From JBGSLA01 sp965602785 (GTDB lineage: Bacteria > Desulfobacterota > Desulfobaccia > Desulfobaccales > 0-14-0-80-60-11): 7,719 nucleotides of DNA. Below the pieces are notes generated by a model, which searched no databases, was not told the origin of the DNA, and was given only the letters and a program-made list of their open reading frames with translations. Location of the stretch: the NCBI GenBank assembly GCA_965602785.1, contig CBFDAH010000148.1, forward strand, positions 1-7,719. The letters are read 5' to 3'. Made by a program: the position numbers and the translations under genes. Positions within the stretch are counted from its first letter, which is position 1. The number at the start of each line of letters is the position of its first letter. Below are positions 1 through 7,624 of the stretch, one piece after another.

Positions 1-16
1 TTAAGGGAACCTGGTA

Positions 17-34
17 GTTCCTGAGCTCAAGAAC
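17..34. promoter_or_regulatory. Dyad symmetry in the glgE leader
   Basis: An 18-bp near-perfect palindrome (GTTC, one mismatched pair, then the perfect core TGAGCTCA at 22-29, mismatch, GAAC). A slightly different pairing, CCTGG 10-14 with CCAGG 34-38, would place part of the glgE Shine-Dalgarno sequence inside an RNA stem. It could be an operator or a weak RNA hairpin that affects glgE translation, or chance. The promoter itself is not visible; it would lie upstream of the window. Confidence 0.3.
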
Positions 35-35
35 C

Positions 36-43
36 AGGGGAGG
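36..43 (+). promoter_or_regulatory. Ribosome binding site of glgE
   Basis: AGGGGAGG, a strong Shine-Dalgarno sequence, ends 9 nt before the TTG codon at 53. It decides the start: the only nearby ATG (44-46) touches the Shine-Dalgarno sequence with no spacer and is followed at once by the stop codon TAA (47-49), so TTG at 53 is the usable start. Confidence 0.75.
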
Positions 44-52
44 ATGTAAGGC

Positions 53-2074
53 TTGGCTCGAAAAACTGCGGAAATAAAAAAATCCCAGGAAGATACGGCG
101 AGAAAACGGGTAATCATCGAGGGGGTCAGTCCCGAAATCGAAGGCGGCCGCTTCCCCGTTAAACGCACGGTGGGCGAACGGGTGAGGGTGGAAGCGGACA
201 TCGTGGCGGACGGCCACGAGGTCATTGCCGCCCAGCTGCTTTATCGCCGGGAGAGCGACCGGGACTGGAAGGTCGCCCCCATGCGGCCCCTGGTCAATGA
301 CCGCTGGCAGGGAGAGTTCCAGGTCTTCGACTTGGGCCGCTACCGCTATGCCATCCAGGCCTGGGTGGACCGCTTCCGGACCTGGCAGCGTGACCTGGCC
401 AAGAGGGTGGAGGCGGGCCAGGACGTGGCCGTTGAACTCCTGGTGGGAGCCGGGATCATCGAGGCGGCCGCCAAACTGGCCTCCGGGAAAGAGGCCCGGG
501 AACTCCAGGATGGGGCCAGCCGGCTGCAGGGCCCCGGGGGGCTGGGCGATAAGCTCGAGACGGCCCAAGACCCTCAATTGACGGCTCTTATGGGGCGACA
601 TCCCGATAAGCGATTCATCACCACCTACGATCGCGACCTCAGCGTGGTGGTGGACCCGGTGCGGGCCCGCTACAGCACCTGGTATGAGCTGTTTCCCCGC
701 TCCACCGCACCGGAGCCCGGCCACCACGGCACCTTCAAAGACTGCGAGGCCCGCCTGCCCTACATTGCCGGCATGGGCTTCGATGTGCTGTATTTCCCGC
801 CCATCCATCCCATCGGCCACACCAATCGCAAGGGCCCCAATAATGTACCCATATCCACCCCGGAGGACGTGGGCAGCCCCTGGGCCATCGGCTCGGAGGA
901 CGGAGGGCACCAGGCCATCCATCCCCAATTGGGGACCCTGGAGGATTTTCGCCGTCTGGTGGCGCGGGCCCGGGAATACGGCCTCGAGATAGCGCTGGAC
1001 ATCGCCTTTCAGGGTTCCCCGGATCATCCCTACGTCAAGGAGCACCCCACCTGGTTTCGACGACGCCCGGACAACACGGTGCAGTACGCCGAGAATCCCC
1101 CGAAAAAATATGAAGATATCTATCCCTTTGATTTTGAGACGGAGGACTGGGAGGCACTCTGGGAGGAACTCAAAAGCGTCTTTCTTTTCTGGATTGACCA
1201 GGGGGTGAGTATCTTTCGGGTGGACAACCCCCACACCAAGCCCTTTCAGTTCTGGGAGTGGGTGATGGGCGAAATCAAGGCAGCCCACCCTGAGACCATT
1301 TTCCTGTCCGAGGCTTTTACCCGTCCCAAGGTGATGTACCGCCTGGCCAAGCTGGGTTTCAGTCAGTCTTATACGTACTTCGCCTGGCGCAACACCAAGT
1401 GGGAGCTGGAGCAGTACTTCACCGATATTACCCACACCGAGGTGCGGGAGTATTTTCGGGCCAACCTCTGGCCCAACACTCCGGACATCCTGACGGAGTA
1501 CCTGCAGTTCGGCGGGCGCGCGGCCTTCATGAGCCGTCTGGTGCTGGCCGCCACCCTGGGGGCCAATTACGGCATCTACGGGCCGGCCTTTGAACTGGGC
1601 GAGGCCCGCCCCCGGGACCCGGGGAGCGAGGAGTATCTGGACTCGGAAAAATACGAACTAAAAAATTGGGATATTAACCGGCCGGACAGCTTAAAGGATT
1701 TTATCGCCCGGGTGAACCGCATCCGGCGGGACAATCCGGCCCTCCACTCGGACTGGCACCTCAGGTTCTTGCCCATCGACAACGACCAGCTTATCTGCTA
1801 CGCCAAGGTGACGGAAGATCTGAGCAACATCATCTTCGTGGTGGTGAACCTCAATCCGCACCACACCCAGGGGGGCTGGCTGGAGCTCCCCCTGCAGGAG
1901 CTGGGTCTGGACCCCAACCAGCCCTACCAGGTCCACGATCTTTTAGGCGACGCCCGCTTTCTCTGGCACGGCCCCAGGAATTATGTGGAACTCGACCCAA
2001 AAGCCCTCCCGGCCCATATCTTCCGGGTACGCCGCCGGGTGCGCACGGAGCGGGATTTTGATTATTATATGTAA
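53..2074 (+). CDS. glgE: Alpha-1,4-glucan:maltose-1-phosphate maltosyltransferase GlgE
   Basis: Cytoplasmic GH13 subfamily 3 enzyme that transfers maltosyl units from alpha-maltose 1-phosphate to the non-reducing end of alpha-1,4-glucans and releases phosphate. The 673-residue length is normal for the family. Residues about 20-200 form the N-terminal domain (family-typical GGRFPVKR at 31-38), about 205-560 the catalytic barrel, and about 575-665 the C-terminal beta domain. The nucleophile is Asp391 in FRVDNPHTKP, the acid/base Glu420 in FLSEAFTRP, and the third carboxylate Asp478 in NTPDI. The 29-residue nucleophile-to-acid spacing equals that of the Streptomyces enzyme (394 and 423, from memory). 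Residues matching the known maltose-1-phosphate site are present: Lys260, Gln320, Asn348, Tyr353, Asn392, Lys533 and Tyr534. These separate it from ordinary amylases. The start is TTG, supported by AGGGGAGG. The first ~18 residues are Lys/Arg-rich and poorly constrained. It is the first gene of the operon seen here; the next gene makes its substrate. Confidence 0.96.
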   Translation: MARKTAEIKKSQEDTARKRVIIEGVSPEIEGGRFPVKRTVGERVRVEADIVADGHEVIAAQLLYRRESDRDWKVAPMRPLVNDRWQGEFQVFDLGRYRYAIQAWVDRFRTWQRDLAKRVEAGQDVAVELLVGAGIIEAAAKLASGKEARELQDGASRLQGPGGLGDKLETAQDPQLTALMGRHPDKRFITTYDRDLSVVVDPVRARYSTWYELFPRSTAPEPGHHGTFKDCEARLPYIAGMGFDVLYFPPIHPIGHTNRKGPNNVPISTPEDVGSPWAIGSEDGGHQAIHPQLGTLEDFRRLVARAREYGLEIALDIAFQGSPDHPYVKEHPTWFRRRPDNTVQYAENPPKKYEDIYPFDFETEDWEALWEELKSVFLFWIDQGVSIFRVDNPHTKPFQFWEWVMGEIKAAHPETIFLSEAFTRPKVMYRLAKLGFSQSYTYFAWRNTKWELEQYFTDITHTEVREYFRANLWPNTPDILTEYLQFGGRAAFMSRLVLAATLGANYGIYGPAFELGEARPRDPGSEEYLDSEKYELKNWDINRPDSLKDFIARVNRIRRDNPALHSDWHLRFLPIDNDQLICYAKVTEDLSNIIFVVVNLNPHHTQGGWLELPLQELGLDPNQPYQVHDLLGDARFLWHGPRNYVELDPKALPAHIFRVRRRVRTERDFDYYM

Positions 2075-2082
2075 GGAATTGG

Positions 2083-2137
2083 CAGCAAGCCGCCGGCCCC
2101 TGGAGGCTGGGACGATTAACCACGAGACAGCAAGCCG
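2083..2137. repeat. 10-bp direct repeat in the glgE/treS-mak gap
   Basis: CAGCAAGCCG occurs at 2083-2092 and again at 2128-2137, 45 bp apart start to start, within a gap of only 75 nt. Both copies lie between the glgE stop (2072-2074) and the treS-mak start (2150). The extended copies are GGCAGCAAGCCG and GACAGCAAGCCG. It may be a protein-binding pair, the footprint of a small duplication or insertion, or coincidence; nothing else in the sequence identifies it. Confidence 0.35.
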
Positions 2138-2149
2138 AATCCATAAAAG

Positions 2150-5100
2150 ATGAGCCCCAAAAATTCCCTGACCTTGGTGAAAGACGACCCTCTGTGGTAC
2201 AAAGACGCCATTATTTATGAGCTGCACGTGCGGGCTTTTTACGACAGCGATGGCGACGGCATCGGCGATTTTCGGGGACTCACCGAGAAGCTGGATTACC
2301 TCCAGGACCTGGGCATCACCGCCATCTGGCTCCTGCCCTTTTACCCCTCGCCTCTCAAAGATGATGGCTACGATATCGCCGATTATGCCAATATCCATCC
2401 CAATTACGGCAACCTGAAGGACTTCAAGGCCTTTCTCCGGGAGGCCAAGTATCGGGGCCTGAAAGTCATCACCGAGTTGGTGATAAACCACACCTCGGAT
2501 CAGCATCCCTGGTTCCAGCGGGCCCGCCGGGCCGAGCCCGGCAGCCGCCACCGCAACTACTACGTCTGGAGCGATTCCCCGGACTCCTATAAAGAGGCCC
2601 GTATCATCTTCCAGGACTTCGAGTCCTCCAACTGGGCCTGGGACCCGGTGGCCCGGGCCTATTACTGGCACCGTTTTTACTCTCACCAACCCGACCTCAA
2701 TTTTGAAAGTCCCGATGTCCGCCGGGAGATTTTTCGGGCCCTCAACTTCTGGCTGGGGCTGGGCGTCGACGGCCTCAGACTGGACGCGGTGCCCTACCTC
2801 TATGAGCGAGAAGGCACCAACTGCGAGAACCTGCCGGAAACCCACGCCTTCTTAAAAGAACTCCGGCGCCATGTGGACGCCAAGTTCAGCCACCGCATGT
2901 TTTTGGCGGAGGCCAACCAGTGGCCCGAGGACTCGGCCGCCTATTTCGGTGACGGGGACGAATGCCACATGGCTTTCCACTTTCCCCTCATGCCCCGCAT
3001 GTTCATGGCTCTGCGCATGGAGGACCGCTTCCCCATCATCGATATCCTGCAGCAGACGCCCGCCATCCCGGACAACTGCCAGTGGGCCTTGTTTTTACGC
3101 AACCACGACGAGCTCACCCTGGAGATGGTCACCGACGAAGAACGGGACTATATGTACCGGGTGTATTCCCAGGATCCCCAGGCCCGCATCAACCTGGGCA
3201 TCCGCCGCCGCCTGGCGCCCCTGTTGGGGAATAACCGCCGCCGTATCGAGCTCATGAACTCCCTCCTCTTATCCATGCCCGGGACTCCCGTGATCTACTA
3301 CGGTGATGAGATCGGCATGGGGGACAATATCTTCCTGGGTGACCGGGACGGAGTGCGTACTCCCATGCAATGGAGCTCGGACCGGAATGCCGGTTTTTCC
3401 CGGGCCAATGCCCAGCGCCTCTATCTCCCGGTGATCGTCGACCCCGAATACCATTACGAAGCGGTCAACGTGGAGGCTCAGCAGAACAACCCCCACTCCC
3501 TCCTCTGGGTGATGAAGCGCCTCATCGCTTTCAGGAAACGCTCCAAGGCCTTCAGCCGGGGGAGTATCGAGTTTCTCTATCCGGAAAATTACAAGGTGCT
3601 TGCCTTCCTGCGGTGCCACGGCGAGGAATGCATCCTCTTCGTGGTCAATCTGTCCCGCTTCGTCCAATATGTAGAATTGGATCTGTCCACCTACCAGGGC
3701 ATGGTGCCCGTGGAGTTGATCTCCCGCAGTCATTTCCCCCTAGTGGGCGAAGGTCATTACCTGTTAACCATGGGGCCCCATTCCATTTATGCTTTCTCCC
3801 TGGAGGAGCCCCAGCCGGTGGACATGCAGCCCGTCCCCACCGAAGCCCAGATCCCCACCCTTACCGTGCCCGGCACTGGTGAAGAGGTCTTTCGGACCCA
3901 GAACCGGCCTTTGTTGGCGGGAGTGCTGCCCCAGTATCTCTCCCGCTGTCGCTGGTTCGGCGGCAAAGCCCGGGTGATCGGCGCCACCACGGTGACGGAG
4001 ACCATTCCCTTCCCCTTTGCTGGCTCCATGGCCCATTTTGTCTTGGCCAAAGTAGGCTACCGGGAGGGGGAACCGGAAACCTATATTCTACCCCTGTCGC
4101 TGGCCTTTGGCGACCAGGCCGAGAAAGTCCGGCAGGAGGCCCCCCAGACCGTGGTGGCTCACCTCCAGGACGGGGATCGCCGGGGCATCCTGTATGAAGC
4201 CGTGAGTGACCCTGCCTTTCACCAGGCCCTTCTGGAGAGTGTGGCCCGCCGCCGCCACTTCAAGGGCGCCGGGGGAGAGATCTTCGCCAGCCACACCAGG
4301 GCTTTCCGCCATATTCAGCAACTCATGAAACCGCCGGTCCAGTCCGCTGTTATGAAAGCGGAACAGAGCAATACCTCCATCGTCTTCGGGGACTGGATGA
4401 TCCTGAAGCTGCTCCGGCGGGCCGAAGACGGGGTGAACCTGGACCTGGAGATCGGCCTTTTCCTCACCGAAAAAACCTCTTTTGTCTATAACCCCCCGGT
4501 GGTGGGCGCCCTGGAATACCGGCGCAATCGCGGTGAACCCATTACCCTGGGCATTGTCCACGGGTTCGTGCCCAACCAGGGGGATGCCTGGAAGTACACC
4601 CTGGACGCCCTGGGTCACTATTTCGAGGCGGCCCTGGCCAGTCACCAGGAACTGGGGCCGGAGGATTTCCCGGCAAAGCCCCTGGCTTTCCTGAAGGAAG
4701 TGGAGTTGCCCGACAAGGCACTGGACTTGATCGGTTCCTATTTTGAGTCTGCCCGGCTGTTGGGGGAGCGCACCGCCGAACTCCACGTGGCTTTGGCCTC
4801 TGACTATCTTAATCCGAGCTTCGAACCGGAAGCTTTCACCACCTTGTACCAACGCTCCATCTATCAGTCCATGCGCAATCTTACCTCCAGGACGTTTCAC
4901 TTAATGGGGGGCCGCCTCAAGCATCTGCCGGAGAAGGCGCGCCGCATGGCGAAAAAACTTCTGGAACGCGAGGGCGAGGTGTTCCAGCGCTTCCATTCCC
5001 TGCTGCAGGGCAAGATCAGCGCGCTGCGCACCCGGGTCCATGGTGACTTCCACCTGGGACAGGTGCTCTACACCGGCAAAGACTTCATCATCATCGATTT

Positions 5101-5485
5101 CGAGGGTGAACCGGCCCGCGCCCTCTCCGAGAGACGTCTGAAGCGCTCCCCCTTGCGGGATATAGCCGGCATGCTGCGCTCCTTCCACTACGCCGCCCTT
5201 CACGCCCTCTTCTCCCAGGGGGTGCGGCCGGAGGACGAGGAGGCGGTGGAGAAGTGGGCCTATTTCTGGTATCAATGGGTTTCGACCGTTTATTTCAATG
5301 CCTATCGGGAAATGGCCCGGGAGGCGAATATTTTGCCCCAGGATGAGACAGAGCTTCAGACCTTGTTAGACGCTCTGTGCCTGGAAAAAGCGGTGTATGA
5401 GCTGGGCTATGAACTGAACAACCGCCCGGAATGGGTGCAGATCCCCCTCCAGGGAATTCTGCAACTCCTGGAGACTAAGCTCTAA
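2150..5485 (+). CDS. treS: Trehalose synthase-maltokinase fusion (TreS-Mak)
   Basis: Bifunctional cytoplasmic protein of 1111 residues. Residues 1-550 are a GH13 subfamily 16 trehalose synthase (trehalose to maltose isomerisation): the Ca-binding-type loop DSDGDGIGD at 32-40, region I ELVINHTSD at 109-117, nucleophile Asp212 in DGLRLDA, acid/base Glu254 in FLAEANQWPED, third carboxylate Asp320 in LRNHDE, then a C-terminal beta domain. A Pro-rich linker spans about 552-580. Residues about 585-1111 are a maltokinase (ATP + maltose to maltose 1-phosphate) with a cap motif CRWFGGKAR at 600-608, a probable nucleotide-binding Lys753 in ILKLL, the aminoglycoside-phosphotransferase-like catalytic loop HGDFHLGQ at 964-971 (base Asp966) and the metal-binding IIDFEGEP at 981-988 (Asp983). 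Both halves are complete. The ATG at 2150 is the first possible start because TAA at 2144-2146 is in frame just upstream, yet it lacks a clear Shine-Dalgarno sequence. Its product feeds GlgE, the upstream gene. Such fusions are known in several phyla; mycobacteria encode the two as separate proteins. Confidence 0.96.
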   Translation: MSPKNSLTLVKDDPLWYKDAIIYELHVRAFYDSDGDGIGDFRGLTEKLDYLQDLGITAIWLLPFYPSPLKDDGYDIADYANIHPNYGNLKDFKAFLREAKYRGLKVITELVINHTSDQHPWFQRARRAEPGSRHRNYYVWSDSPDSYKEARIIFQDFESSNWAWDPVARAYYWHRFYSHQPDLNFESPDVRREIFRALNFWLGLGVDGLRLDAVPYLYEREGTNCENLPETHAFLKELRRHVDAKFSHRMFLAEANQWPEDSAAYFGDGDECHMAFHFPLMPRMFMALRMEDRFPIIDILQQTPAIPDNCQWALFLRNHDELTLEMVTDEERDYMYRVYSQDPQARINLGIRRRLAPLLGNNRRRIELMNSLLLSMPGTPVIYYGDEIGMGDNIFLGDRDGVRTPMQWSSDRNAGFSRANAQRLYLPVIVDPEYHYEAVNVEAQQNNPHSLLWVMKRLIAFRKRSKAFSRGSIEFLYPENYKVLAFLRCHGEECILFVVNLSRFVQYVELDLSTYQGMVPVELISRSHFPLVGEGHYLLTMGPHSIYAFSLEEPQPVDMQPVPTEAQIPTLTVPGTGEEVFRTQNRPLLAGVLPQYLSRCRWFGGKARVIGATTVTETIPFPFAGSMAHFVLAKVGYREGEPETYILPLSLAFGDQAEKVRQEAPQTVVAHLQDGDRRGILYEAVSDPAFHQALLESVARRRHFKGAGGEIFASHTRAFRHIQQLMKPPVQSAVMKAEQSNTSIVFGDWMILKLLRRAEDGVNLDLEIGLFLTEKTSFVYNPPVVGALEYRRNRGEPITLGIVHGFVPNQGDAWKYTLDALGHYFEAALASHQELGPEDFPAKPLAFLKEVELPDKALDLIGSYFESARLLGERTAELHVALASDYLNPSFEPEAFTTLYQRSIYQSMRNLTSRTFHLMGGRLKHLPEKARRMAKKLLEREGEVFQRFHSLLQGKISALRTRVHGDFHLGQVLYTGKDFIIIDFEGEPARALSERRLKRSPLRDIAGMLRSFHYAALHALFSQGVRPEDEEAVEKWAYFWYQWVSTVYFNAYREMAREANILPQDETELQTLLDALCLEKAVYELGYELNNRPEWVQIPLQGILQLLETKL

Positions 5486-5490
5486 GGGCA

Positions 5491-5497
5491 AAGGAGG
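5491..5497 (+). promoter_or_regulatory. Ribosome binding site of glgB (TTG start)
   Basis: AAGGAGG lies 4 nt before TTG at 5502 and begins 6 nt after the treS-mak stop codon, so glgB translation is likely to follow closely on treS-mak translation. It competes with a second site at 5531-5536. Confidence 0.55.
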
Positions 5498-5501
5498 CGT
5501 T

Positions 5502-7457
5502 TTGGCCACCCCGAAATCTCAATCCGAAAAAAGGAGAAACATGGTGGGCGAAGTTCGTTACGACGTCTCCCGGTTGACCGACGACGACCTCTTTCTGTTC
5601 AACGAAGGCAATCACTTCCGTCTGTATGACAAATTAGGATCCCGCCCCATGACGGTGGATGGGGGTGAAGGCACGTATTTCGCCGTGTGGGCCCCGGACG
5701 CGGAAAAGGTCTTCGTCATGGGGGACTTCAACGGCTGGAACAAGGCCTCGCATCCCTTGGCGGCCCGGGGGCAATCCGGTATCTGGGAAGGCTTCATCCC
5801 CGGCGTGGGGCAAGGGGCGCTCTACAAATACCACATTCACTCCCGCTATCAGGGCTACCGGGTGGACAAAGCGGACGCCATGGGCTTTTATTTCGAGGGG
5901 CCGCCCCGCACCGCGTCCATCGTTTGGGACCTGGAGTATACCTGGGGCGATGAGGACTGGATGGCCATCCGCCACCGGCACAATGATCTGGATGGTCCCA
6001 TTTCCATCTATGAAGTGCATCTGGGCTCGTGGCGGCGCGTGCCGGATGATAACGACCGGTATCTTACCTACCGGGAGATGGCCCCCGTGCTGGCCGATTA
6101 TGTGCAGAAAATGGGGTTCACCCACGTGGAGTTCATGCCGGTCACGGAGCACCCGTTCTATGGCTCCTGGGGTTACCAGACCACCGGCTATTTCGCCCCC
6201 ACCAGCCGCTTCGGCAGCCCTCAGGACTTCATGTTCCTGGTGGACTACCTCCACCAGCGGGGCATCGGGGTGATCCTGGATTGGGTGCCCTCCCACTTTC
6301 CCGCCGACGAACACGGCATCGGCTATTTCGACGGCACCCACCTGTACGAACATGGCGATCCCCGCAAAGGCTTCCACCCGGATTGGAGCAGCTTCATTTT
6401 CAACTACGGCAGAAACGAGGTCAGAAATTTCCTGATGAGCAGCGCCCTCTATTGGCTGGATAAGTACCACCTCGACGGTTTTCGGTTGGACGCGGTGGCT
6501 TCCATGCTCTACCTGGACTATTCCCGTGAGGCAGGTGAGTGGATTCCCAACCAGTTCGGCGGCAGGGAGAATATCGAGGCCATTTTCTTTCTGCGCAAGT
6601 TTAACGAAGAGGTGTTCAAAACTTACCCGGACGTTCAGACCATCGCCGAGGAGTCCACTTCCTGGCCCATGGTCTCCCGGCCCAATTACGTGGGGGGGCT
6701 GGGGTTTGGCATGAAATGGGACATGGGCTGGATGCATGACACCCTGGAATACTTTTCCAGGGACCCCATTTTTCGGAAGTACTACCATAACACCCTGACC
6801 TTCCGGATGCTGTACGCCTTTCACGAGAATTTCGTGCTCCCCCTGTCCCACGACGAAGTAGTGCATGGCAAGGGATCGCTCCTTCGCAAAATGCCGGGGG
6901 ATGACTGGCAGAAATTCGCCAACCTCAGGCTGCTGTTCGGCTACATGTATGGGGAACCCGGCAAAAAGCTCCTCTTCATGGGGGGCGAGTTCGGCCAGTG
7001 GGACGAATGGTATCATGAAAAAAGCCTGGACTGGCACCTGCTGGAGTTTCCTCCGCATGCCGGTATGCAGCGGTGGGTGGAGGACCTGAATCGCTTTTAC
7101 CGTCAGGAGCCGGCCCTCTATGAGAAGGACTTCAGCAGTGAGGGGTTTGAGTGGGTTGATTGCAGTGACCTCGACCACAGCATCATCTCTTTCCTCCGCA
7201 AGGGCCGGGACCCCAAGGACACGCTTTTGGTGGTGTGCAATTTCACCCCGGTGACCCATCTCAACTACCGGGTGGGAGTTCCCGAGGGCGGCTTCTGGCA
7301 AGAAATCCTCAACAGCGATGCCACGGACTACTGGGGCAGCGGCCAGGGCAACCTGGGCGGGATGGAGGCCGCGCCCATCCCTTTCCATGGCCGGTTCCAT
7401 TCCCTGAACCTCATATTGCCGCCTCTGGGGGTGATGTTTTTTAAACGGGAAGAATAG
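5502..7457 (+). CDS. glgB: 1,4-alpha-glucan branching enzyme GlgB
   Basis: Cytoplasmic GH13 enzyme that cuts an alpha-1,4 chain and rejoins it through an alpha-1,6 link, making branch points and new non-reducing ends for GlgE. With 651 residues it is the short form: it lacks the extra N-terminal domain of the 728-residue E. coli enzyme. A CBM48-type module covers about 35-140 (AVWAPDAEKV at 61-70, GDFNGW at 74-79). The barrel shows GYQTTGYFAP at 224-233, region I LDWVPSHFPAD at 259-269, nucleophile Asp330 in DGFRLDAV, acid/base Glu383 in TIAEES, and Asp451 in LSHDEVVHGKGSL. The C-terminal all-beta domain is about 550-650. It follows treS-mak by 16 nt, so it is surely in the same transcript. 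The start is uncertain: TTG at 5502 or ATG at 5541 (residue 14), both with Shine-Dalgarno sequences; the 13 extra residues are hydrophilic and carry no family motif. Numbering here uses the TTG start. Confidence 0.96.
   Translation: MATPKSQSEKRRNMVGEVRYDVSRLTDDDLFLFNEGNHFRLYDKLGSRPMTVDGGEGTYFAVWAPDAEKVFVMGDFNGWNKASHPLAARGQSGIWEGFIPGVGQGALYKYHIHSRYQGYRVDKADAMGFYFEGPPRTASIVWDLEYTWGDEDWMAIRHRHNDLDGPISIYEVHLGSWRRVPDDNDRYLTYREMAPVLADYVQKMGFTHVEFMPVTEHPFYGSWGYQTTGYFAPTSRFGSPQDFMFLVDYLHQRGIGVILDWVPSHFPADEHGIGYFDGTHLYEHGDPRKGFHPDWSSFIFNYGRNEVRNFLMSSALYWLDKYHLDGFRLDAVASMLYLDYSREAGEWIPNQFGGRENIEAIFFLRKFNEEVFKTYPDVQTIAEESTSWPMVSRPNYVGGLGFGMKWDMGWMHDTLEYFSRDPIFRKYYHNTLTFRMLYAFHENFVLPLSHDEVVHGKGSLLRKMPGDDWQKFANLRLLFGYMYGEPGKKLLFMGGEFGQWDEWYHEKSLDWHLLEFPPHAGMQRWVEDLNRFYRQEPALYEKDFSSEGFEWVDCSDLDHSIISFLRKGRDPKDTLLVVCNFTPVTHLNYRVGVPEGGFWQEILNSDATDYWGSGQGNLGGMEAAPIPFHGRFHSLNLILPPLGVMFFKREE
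5531..5536 (+). promoter_or_regulatory. Alternative ribosome binding site inside the glgB 5' end
   Basis: AAGGAG lies 4 nt before the in-frame ATG at 5541. It would yield a GlgB 13 residues shorter, beginning MVGEVRYDV. Because ATG normally initiates better than TTG, this may be the main or only start. Confidence 0.5.
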
Positions 7458-7512
7458 CTGCGAGGTATTGCGGAGTAAAATAGTACTTAATTGCCAATGT
7501 TAGCGAATTTTT

Positions 7513-7599
7513 AAAAGCGGTTTTTATTCCCCCCTTTTTTAAAGGGGGGTTAGGGGGGATTTGTCTATCCGCTTGAAAATACCCCTAAATCCCGCTCCC
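7513..7599. repeat. C6/G6 hairpin element downstream of glgB
   Basis: A perfect 9-bp stem (CCCCCCTTT 7529-7537 with AAAGGGGGG 7541-7549, loop TTT) is followed by a second G6 run at 7553-7558. Short inverted arms AAGCGG (7515-7520) and CCGCTT (7569-7574) flank it. The stretch 7577-7599 resembles a decayed inverted copy of 7541-7562 and can pair with it (TAGGGG 7551-7556 with CCCCTA 7582-7587; ATTT 7559-7562 with AAAT 7577-7580). From general knowledge, C-run/G-run elements of this look are dispersed in intergenic DNA of many bacterial genomes. No U-tract follows the hairpin on either strand, so it is not a canonical intrinsic terminator, though it could protect the mRNA 3' end. Confidence 0.65.
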
Positions 7600-7624
7600 T
7601 TCCTCCGACTCCTTATCAGCTAAC

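Noticed and set aside
44..49. ATG-TAA start-stop minimal reading frame just before glgE
   Set aside because: The ATG abuts the Shine-Dalgarno sequence with zero spacing, so initiation there is improbable; it is probably incidental.
1943..2845. 300-codon minus-strand open frame crossing the glgE/treS-mak junction
   Set aside because: It shadows two well-supported genes in GC-rich DNA, with Gly/Val/Pro-rich low-information sequence and no family motif.
4088..4900. 270-codon minus-strand open frame opposite the maltokinase domain
   Set aside because: Composition-driven shadow of the intact kinase coding frame, with no motif of its own.
5634..7400. 588-codon open frame on the minus strand opposite glgB
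   Set aside because: It is codon-aligned with glgB, so it stays open only because glgB avoids TTA, CTA and TCA codons. The translation has no recognisable domain, and glgB is unmistakable on the other strand.
7529..7549. Strong GC hairpin as an intrinsic terminator for the operon
   Set aside because: The stem is followed by TTAGGGGGG on the plus strand and by an A-rich stretch on the minus strand, not by a run of T. No canonical terminator is visible after glgB.
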